NCBI RefSeq assembly: GCF_014268785.2 | Contig: NZ_JABWRD020000002.1 | Coordinates: 987,587-1,051,586, forward strand | Origin: Pseudomonas shirazensis | GTDB lineage: Bacteria > Pseudomonadota > Gammaproteobacteria > Pseudomonadales > Pseudomonadaceae | Direction: 5' to 3' | Length of the DNA: 64,000 nt | Shown: piece after piece, positions 58,715-64,000 of the stretch | How positions within the stretch are numbered: position 1 is the first letter of the stretch | How the letters are laid out: the number at the start of each line of letters is the position of its first letter | Notes under the pieces: model-generated | Told to the model about the DNA's origin: nothing | The model's input: the letters and a program-made list of their open reading frames with translations, nothing else | Database searches by the model: none | Program-made: the position numbers and the translations under genes

Positions 58715-59645
58715 CCATGCCTCCTTGCGTCACATGCTTTCGCAACCCAACCAGGGTTGATCGCTCCTGCCAGGCTCCACCAAGCAAGACCTGCTCGCGC
58801 ACCTCCAGCTGCCGTTCGTCGACCCGCACAACCACACCCTGGTCGCGACCCAATGGGTCACCCACGCGCACGCGATACAAACGCCCGGACCACCACACCA
58901 GAGCCTGATACTGGCCATCGCGGGCGAGGCTGCCGACCATCTGCAACTGAGCCAGCGGCACCCAGGCCAGACCATCAGCTGCGCTGCGTGCAGACCAGGC
59001 CTGGAATGGATCGACCTGCGCTGGCGGTGCCCGCTGCCTGGCGGCTTCATGCGCTAGCGAGGTCGGCGCCGGTAACTGCTGGCCCGCGTCAAAGGCCTGC
59101 ACGTGCAAGCGCAGCCGCAGCATCCCGGGCTGGCCTGCTGCTGCAAGCTGCAGGGTCGAGACGTGCAGCAGGCGGATCTGACCCAGCCAGTCATCCAGCC
59201 ATGCCCGCAGCGCCGGGTAATTGCCGATCACCTGCAACTGCAGCGGCGCGACCAGGTAGCCGGCTGCCTGGCTCGGCTCGCCGACATCCACCTGCTCGAT
59301 CAGCAGCCCATGGGCATGACCGAACCGCGCCAACTGATCGAGCAGGTCGCTCATTTCCTGCCCAGCCGCCAAGCGCCAGCGGGCGTCCTGCAACTGCACC
59401 TTACTGTCAGCGAGTGCCTCCTGCGCGGCGGGCAAGTCCTGCACACCTAGCGCCTTGGCCGCGAAGGTCTGCTCCAGTGCCTGCAGTGTTGCCGCCTGCA
59501 TCCGGTAGGTGCGCTGCACACCCTCAAAGCGCATCAGCCAGGCCACACTGGCCACAACCAGCAGCGGTACGAGCAGCATCGCCAGCCTGGCCACCGGCGA
59601 GCTGCCCACCACCTGCTGCCAGTCGGGAGGCCATGGCCCGCTCAC
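58635..59645 (-). CDS. Fused PilO-PilP pilus alignment protein
   Basis: 336 aa. Residues about 1-190 are PilO-like: an N-terminal membrane helix (LAMLLVPLLVVASVAWLM, 21-38), coiled coil, then a ferredoxin-like domain (VAPLQLQVIGNYPALRAWLDDW). Residues about 211-302 are PilP-like (DPFQAW, a VPLAQLQMVGSL beta motif and YRVRVGDPLGRDQGVVVRV). In P. aeruginosa these are two proteins and PilP is a lipoprotein; here PilP has no own signal or lipobox. The last 27 or so codons overlap pilQ and encode a Gly/Asp-rich tail. Overlaps pilN by 4 nt. Confidence 0.82.
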   Translation of the reverse strand: MSGPWPPDWQQVVGSSPVARLAMLLVPLLVVASVAWLMRFEGVQRTYRMQAATLQALEQTFAAKALGVQDLPAAQEALADSKVQLQDARWRLAAGQEMSDLLDQLARFGHAHGLLIEQVDVGEPSQAAGYLVAPLQLQVIGNYPALRAWLDDWLGQIRLLHVSTLQLAAAGQPGMLRLRLHVQAFDAGQQLPAPTSLAHEAARQRAPPAQVDPFQAWSARSAADGLAWVPLAQLQMVGSLARDGQYQALVWWSGRLYRVRVGDPLGRDQGVVVRVDERQLEVREQVLLGGAWQERSTLVGLRKHVTQGGMDEARTTGNAAGDGSGDARGASEDLSG

Positions 59646-60178
59646 AGCTCAAGCGCCGACAGCCGTGCCAGCAACAGGAACTCATCGCCGTCGGCAACTG
59701 CACGGATATGCTTCAGTTCAAGCGCGTCGAATCGCCTTGATTGCTGCAGATCGCGGATGAACTGCGCCACTACCGCAGGCGACGCCGCCAACCCGAGCAG
59801 TTGCAACTGCCCCTCCTGGATGGACATCTCGGTCAGCTGCAAACTGGCACCGAGTGCCTGCTCCAGCTCAGCGAACATCCTCGGTAGCAGGTCTTGGCCA
59901 TTGCGCAGCGCTTGCAGCGCTGCTGACTGCGCCATTACATCAGCGTGGTTGTCCTGCACCGCCTTCAACTGCTGCAGTTGGATATCGAGTCGGGCGACGT
60001 CAGCCTGGCGTTCGGCAATCGCCGCCAGTTGCTGCTGACCACGCTGGCGCGCCAGCTGGTCAAGCATGATCACGCCGGCGAGCGCCAGCAACAGGCTCCC
60101 AATCAGCGCCAATTGAAACCGTCGCAGCGCCGCCAGCCGCTGCCGTTCGCGCCAGGGCAGCAGGTTCAGACGCAACAT
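59642..60178 (-). CDS. pilN: PilN-like pilus alignment protein
   Basis: 178 aa from ATG 60178; longer frame to 60397 is shadow in pilM. It opens MLRLNLLPWRE, the conserved PilN N-terminus that binds PilM, then one membrane helix (FQLALIGSLLLALAGVIML) and a periplasmic coiled coil with a ferredoxin-like end. TGATG junction with pilM. Confidence 0.9.
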   Translation of the reverse strand: MLRLNLLPWRERQRLAALRRFQLALIGSLLLALAGVIMLDQLARQRGQQQLAAIAERQADVARLDIQLQQLKAVQDNHADVMAQSAALQALRNGQDLLPRMFAELEQALGASLQLTEMSIQEGQLQLLGLAASPAVVAQFIRDLQQSRRFDALELKHIRAVADGDEFLLLARLSALEL

Positions 60179-61074
60179 CAGCAGACACCGCCGAGTGCCA
60201 GAGCGCAGGCCAGCGCCATGTGCGGCGCCACCCGCGCCAGCTCGGCACGATTGCTTAGGCCAGCCGTGCCCAGACCGTGCAGCGGCGACAGCGCATCGCA
60301 GGACAATTGAGCAGCAAGAGCGGCTAGCCAGCGTGATGCCTGTTCGCTGGCCGCAACCACCTGCACACTGTGCTCGCCTAGCAGCGCCGCTGCGCACAAC
60401 TCAAGCATGCGCTGCAAGCGCGCATCGTCTGGCTCATGGGCGCCGAAAGTCAGCTCCTGACGCTGCGGCAGGCCACTTGCCGACCAGCTATGTAACGCTG
60501 CCCCGCCCTGCTCGATACGCAGCAACGCCTGGCCGTCGGGCACCAGCCGGCGCAGGGCGATGCTGTCGACTTCAACTGCCACCGCGCACAGACCTGCGGC
60601 CTCCAGCAGCTGCTCGAGCTGATCCAGTGAGCGCTGGCGGCAAGCGGCAACCAGCACATTGACATGCCCCACCGGCTCGACCGCCGGGCCGAGCACCTGA
60701 AAGTCCAACGCCAGGTCTTCCAGGGCAAACGGGAACATCTGCTCGGCATCGACCAGCAGGCGCTGCTCGAGTTGAGCCGCCGACAAGCCTGCTGGCAGGC
60801 AACAAAGCTTGCACAACGGCGCCCCGCCCGGCAGCGCAACTGCAACCTGCGCACGCCGACTGCCGCAGCGCTCAAAGGCGCAGCGCAGCGCGTCTATCAG
60901 AGCATCTGGGGCTTGCGCCCAGTCATTGCCAACTGCCCCCGGCAGCGGCTGATACGCCCAGGCCCTGACGTGCTCAATCCCCTGGCGCCCCTGCAGTTGA
61001 AGCATGCGCACCGAGTCGGCGGCTATTTCCACACCCAACAATGAACCGGCATCCTTGCCCAAGCGTCCAAGCAT
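60178..61074 (-). CDS. pilM: PilM-like pilus alignment protein
   Basis: 298 aa, shorter than the roughly 350 of P. aeruginosa PilM. Actin/FtsA-like fold: LLGVEIAADSVRMLQL at the start, VAVALPGGAPLCKL and FPFALEDLALDFQVLGP. The C-terminal part is reduced and the usual nucleotide-binding glycines are weak. Cytoplasmic ring that binds the PilN N-terminus. First gene of the leftward pilMN(OP)Q-aroK-aroB-damX transcript, divergent from ponA. Confidence 0.88.
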   Translation of the reverse strand: MLGRLGKDAGSLLGVEIAADSVRMLQLQGRQGIEHVRAWAYQPLPGAVGNDWAQAPDALIDALRCAFERCGSRRAQVAVALPGGAPLCKLCCLPAGLSAAQLEQRLLVDAEQMFPFALEDLALDFQVLGPAVEPVGHVNVLVAACRQRSLDQLEQLLEAAGLCAVAVEVDSIALRRLVPDGQALLRIEQGGAALHSWSASGLPQRQELTFGAHEPDDARLQRMLELCAAALLGEHSVQVVAASEQASRWLAALAAQLSCDALSPLHGLGTAGLSNRAELARVAPHMALACALALGGVC

Positions 61075-61160
61075 CGCTGTCTCCCTGCTCCATGATTGTC
61101 AGCCCGCGTCATTGGCCCGACCGGTAGCCCCGGCGGTCGCCCGATGGGGCGAAAACTGCT

Positions 61161-61166
61161 TATAAT
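61161..61166 (+). promoter_or_regulatory. Consensus -10 box of ponA
   Basis: TATAAT preceded by TGCT, a near extended -10, lying 68 nt before the ponA start. No good -35 is seen 17 nt upstream. Confidence 0.5.
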
Positions 61167-61234
61167 GCCCAGCGTTTTTGCCTGTCTGCCGGACCTGTGC
61201 GCACTCCATTTCTCAACCTGGACACCCAAAAGCC

Positions 61235-63685
61235 TTGATACGCCTGCTGAAGTTCTTCTGGTGGTCTTTCGTCGCAGTCATCTGTGCCCTCGTACTCGGT
61301 CTGAGCGGGGCGTTTCTGTATCTTAGTCCCAGCCTGCCCTCGGTCGACTCGCTCAGAAGCATCCAGTTGCAGATCCCCCTGAGGGTCTACAGCAGCGATG
61401 GCAAGCTGATTGCCGAGTTTGGCGAAATGCGCCGCTCGCCGATTCGCTTCGCGGAAATTCCCCCACAATTCATTCAGGCGCTTCTGTCAGCCGAAGACGA
61501 TAATTTCCTCAACCATTACGGGGTCGACCCGAGCAGCCTGATGCGTGCCGCGACCCAACTGGTCAAGTCTGGTCATATCCAGACCGGCGGCAGCACAATC
61601 ACCATGCAGGTGGCGAAGAACTTCTTCCTTACCAGCGAGCGCAGCTTCTCGCGCAAGACCAACGAAATCCTGCTGGCCCTGCAAATCGAACGCGAACTGA
61701 CCAAGGACGAGATCCTTGAGCTGTACGTCAACAAGATCTACCTGGGTAACCGCGCCTACGGCATCGACGCCGCAGCGCAGGTCTACTACGGCAAGTCGAT
61801 CCGCGACGTCAGCCTGGCGCAGATGGCCATGATCGCCGGTCTGCCGAAGGCCCCTTCGCGGTTCAACCCGCTGGCCAACCCAACCCGGGCCAAAGAGCGC
61901 CGCGACTGGATCCTCGGGCGCATGTACAAACTCGGCAAGATCGACCAAACCAGCTACGAGACCGCCCTGGCCGAGCCGCTGAACGCCAGTTACCACGTGC
62001 CGACGCCTGAAGTGAACGCGCCGTACATTGCCGAAATGGCCCGTGCTGAAATGGTCGGCCGCTATGGCAGTGAGGCCTACACCGAAGGCTTCCGGGTGAC
62101 CACCACGGTGCCTAGCGATATGCAGAACATGGCCAACAGCGCCGTGCTCAATGGCTTGTCCGATTACGATGAACGCCATGGCTACCGCGGCCCTGAGTCA
62201 CGCTTCCCGGGCAAGACCCACGCCGCCTGGCTGCAGGAGCTGGGCAAGCAGCGCACCCTTGGCGGGCTGGAGCCAGCTATCGTTACACAGGTCGACAAAA
62301 CCGGCCTGAAAGTGCTCACCCGCAATGGCGAAGAGCAGGACGTGGCCTGGGACACCATGAAATGGGCGCGGCCGTATCTGAATACCAACGCTCAAGGCCG
62401 GGCGCCACAATCGCCTGCCGATGTCGCCCAGATCGGTGACCTGATCCGCGTGCAGCGCCTGGATGAAGGCAAGCTCAAGTTCAGCCAGGTGCCGGGCGCG
62501 CAGAGTGCGTTGGTCACCCTCGACCCGTACAACGGCGCGATCCGCGCGCTAGTCGGCGGCTTCTCGTTCGAGCAGAGCAACTACAACCGGGCCATGCAGG
62601 CCAAGCGTCAGCCGGGCTCGAGCTTCAAGCCGTTCGTCTACAGCGCGGCCCTGGACAGCGGCTACACCGCCGCGAGCCTGGTCAACGACGCGCCGATCGT
62701 GTTTGTCGATGAGTACCTGGACAAGGTCTGGCGGCCGAAAAACGACACCAACACCTTCCTTGGCCCGATCCGCATGCGCGAAGCGCTGTACAAGTCGCGC
62801 AACCTGGTCTCGATCCGCCTGCTGCAGGCGATGGGCGTCGACCGCACCATCGACTACATCGCCAAGTTCGGCTTCAACAAGCAGGACCTGCCGCGCAACC
62901 TGTCGCTGGCGCTCGGCACCGCAACCCTGACCCCGATGGAAATTGCCACCGGCTGGAGCACCTTCGCCAACGGCGGCTACAAGATCAGCCCGTACCTGAT
63001 CGAACGCATCGAGAGCCGCAACGGCGAAACCCTGTTTACTGCCAACCCTGCGCATGTGCCGCAGGGCGGCGGCAGCGACGAGGCCGGCATCGCCGCGCCA
63101 GAGCAGCCGATCAGCAGCAGCGGCCTGCCGGGCGAAGCGCCGACCACCAACGCCCAGTTCAGTGCGCAGACACCAGTGCTCGCTGAACAGATCATCGACC
63201 CGCGCACCAGCTACATCCTCACCAGCATGCTGCAGGACGTGATCAAGCGCGGCACTGGCCGCCGGGCGATGGCTCTGGGCCGAACCGATCTGGCTGGCAA
63301 GACCGGTACCACCAACGAATCGAAGGACGCCTGGTTCTCCGGCTACAACGCCGACTACGTGACCACTGTCTGGGTTGGCTTCGACCAGCCAGAAACCCTC
63401 GGCCGCCGCGAATATGGCGGCACTGCGGCTCTGCCGATCTGGATGAGCTTCATGGGCGCCGCCTTGAAAGACAAACCCAACCACGCTCCAGCCGAACCTG
63501 AAGGCATCCTCAGCCTGCGGGTCGATCCGGTCAGCGGCCGCGCAGCGACCCCAAGCACGCCGAACGCCTACTTCGAACTGTTCAAGGCCGAAGACTCGCC
63601 GCCGTCGGTGGATGAACTGGGCAACGGCGCAGCGCCTGGCAGCCCGCTGCCAGCGGACGAAGCAGCGCCGATGGACCTGTTCTAA
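61235..63685 (+). CDS. ponA: Penicillin-binding protein 1A
   Basis: 816 aa from TTG 61235, giving the conserved IRLLKFFWWSFVAVICALVLGL membrane anchor; the frame to 61178 lies across the leader. Glycosyltransferase (GT51) domain: SAEDDNFLNHYGVDPSSL with the catalytic Glu, then GGSTITMQVAKN and the KDEILELYVNKIYLG motif. An OB-like insert follows, then the transpeptidase domain with SSFK (active Ser in QPGSSFKPF), SRN (YKSRNLVS) and KTGT (GKTGTTNESKDAW). Bifunctional cell-wall synthase at the inner membrane. The weak ribosome-binding site and TTG suggest modest expression. Confidence 0.96.
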   Translation: MIRLLKFFWWSFVAVICALVLGLSGAFLYLSPSLPSVDSLRSIQLQIPLRVYSSDGKLIAEFGEMRRSPIRFAEIPPQFIQALLSAEDDNFLNHYGVDPSSLMRAATQLVKSGHIQTGGSTITMQVAKNFFLTSERSFSRKTNEILLALQIERELTKDEILELYVNKIYLGNRAYGIDAAAQVYYGKSIRDVSLAQMAMIAGLPKAPSRFNPLANPTRAKERRDWILGRMYKLGKIDQTSYETALAEPLNASYHVPTPEVNAPYIAEMARAEMVGRYGSEAYTEGFRVTTTVPSDMQNMANSAVLNGLSDYDERHGYRGPESRFPGKTHAAWLQELGKQRTLGGLEPAIVTQVDKTGLKVLTRNGEEQDVAWDTMKWARPYLNTNAQGRAPQSPADVAQIGDLIRVQRLDEGKLKFSQVPGAQSALVTLDPYNGAIRALVGGFSFEQSNYNRAMQAKRQPGSSFKPFVYSAALDSGYTAASLVNDAPIVFVDEYLDKVWRPKNDTNTFLGPIRMREALYKSRNLVSIRLLQAMGVDRTIDYIAKFGFNKQDLPRNLSLALGTATLTPMEIATGWSTFANGGYKISPYLIERIESRNGETLFTANPAHVPQGGGSDEAGIAAPEQPISSSGLPGEAPTTNAQFSAQTPVLAEQIIDPRTSYILTSMLQDVIKRGTGRRAMALGRTDLAGKTGTTNESKDAWFSGYNADYVTTVWVGFDQPETLGRREYGGTAALPIWMSFMGAALKDKPNHAPAEPEGILSLRVDPVSGRAATPSTPNAYFELFKAEDSPPSVDELGNGAAPGSPLPADEAAPMDLF

Positions 63686-63696
63686 GTCCAAAAGCC

Positions 63697-63715
63697 GGGG
63701 GCGCTGAGCGCCCCC
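63697..63715 (+). terminator. GC hairpin after ponA
   Basis: GGGGGCGC-TGA-GCGCCCCC starts 11 nt past the stop. It has a strong stem but no T tract. Related in form to the other gene-end palindromes in this window. Confidence 0.45.
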
Positions 63716-63720
63716 AGCTC

Positions 63721-64000
63721 TTGATCTACGCCAGCGCAGCGATGCGTGCCCTTGATCTTGATCTGCTTTTGATCTTGATCCACCGGCGACTCAGGAGGCC
63801 GAGCGCAGGTCTTGCGCAGGGAGGTGACGGCCATGGATGGCCGGCAAGTGCTGCGGGCCAGGATGGCCCGTACAGCGCGGTCCTCCCGGGAGCAAGACCG
63901 GAGCGAGGGAACCCCGCAGCGCAGCGGAGGGGCCGGATGTGGAGCCAAGCCCTTTTTTGGTTACGTTTTTGGGGCGTTTGCCAAAAAAGTAACTCGCCGT
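63721..64000. repeat. Pseudomonas-type interspersed structured element
   Basis: Begins with repeated TTGATC units (TTGATCTTGATC at 63752 and again near 63768). It continues with GC-rich inverted segments (GGCCATGGATGGCC; GGGCCAGGATGGCCC) and near the end has GTTAC-TTTTTGG/CCAAAAA-GTAAC (about 63960-63993). The AAAAGTAACTCGCCGT ending is recalled as recurring many times in Pseudomonas genomes. A frame from ATG 63833, with GGGAGG upstream, stays open to the edge but is Arg-rich and probably not a gene. Confidence 0.55.

Noticed and set aside
63833..64000. Gene starting at ATG 63833
   Set aside because: A good Shine-Dalgarno is present, but the frame is Arg-rich, lies in a repeat-like element and runs off the edge. 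Not supported as a CDS.

Overview
The window is a contiguous, gene-dense chromosomal segment of a Pseudomonas, most likely of the P. putida/P. fluorescens lineage. The high G+C coding style, the protein sequences and the gene order (envC-ctpA-yibQ; betT/betIBA; pilMN(OP)Q-aroK-aroB-damX-gltBD-hemE next to ponA) all point that way. There are no rRNA or tRNA genes, no CRISPR array and no insertion sequence. The left edge cuts envC. The right edge ends inside a non-coding element of a type common in Pseudomonas.

Layout. 1-3316: envelope genes (EnvC-type hydrolase activator, carboxyl-terminal protease CtpA, YibQ-like deacetylase). 3320-16854: the choline-to-glycine-betaine locus (betT divergent from betI-betB-betA) flanked on each side by a large leftward gene of the dermonecrotic-toxin/DUF6543 type. 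The second of these ends in a recognisable ADP-ribosyltransferase domain. 17015-25000: housekeeping and stress genes (K+/H+ antiporter NhaP2, mechanosensitive channel MscK, protein AMPylase SelO, thioredoxin TrxC, an orphan ParA).

25129-43673: one long rightward operon for an aryl polyene (APE), an outer-membrane polyene lipid. A candidate sigma70 promoter precedes about 20 genes, most overlapping by 1-26 nt. They encode chain-length factor, two acyltransferases, two acyl carrier proteins, a membrane protein, an acyl ligase fused to a dehydratase, a glycosyltransferase, an aromatic ammonia-lyase, a thioesterase, a LolA-like carrier, an MMPL exporter, a cation-antiporter-like membrane protein, a halogenase-like flavoenzyme, a methyltransferase, a DUF3261 lipoprotein, two ketosynthases, a second hotdog dehydratase, a ketoreductase and a small periplasmic protein.

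43684-47585: a LysR/MFS divergent pair, a BOF/YgiW-type periplasmic protein and hemE. 47740-61074: leftward glutamate synthase (gltB, gltD), damX, aroB, aroK and a compact type IV pilus alignment set pilM-pilN-pilOP-pilQ in which PilO and PilP are one polypeptide and PilQ is short. 61235-63685: rightward ponA (PBP1A).

The items most worth following up are the ADP-ribosyltransferase effector candidate, the giant DUF6543 protein with its conserved-looking C-terminal His motif, the halogenase-like enzyme and antiporter inside the APE operon, and the PilO-PilP fusion. All functional calls rest on reading the sequence and recalled family features; no database search was run.
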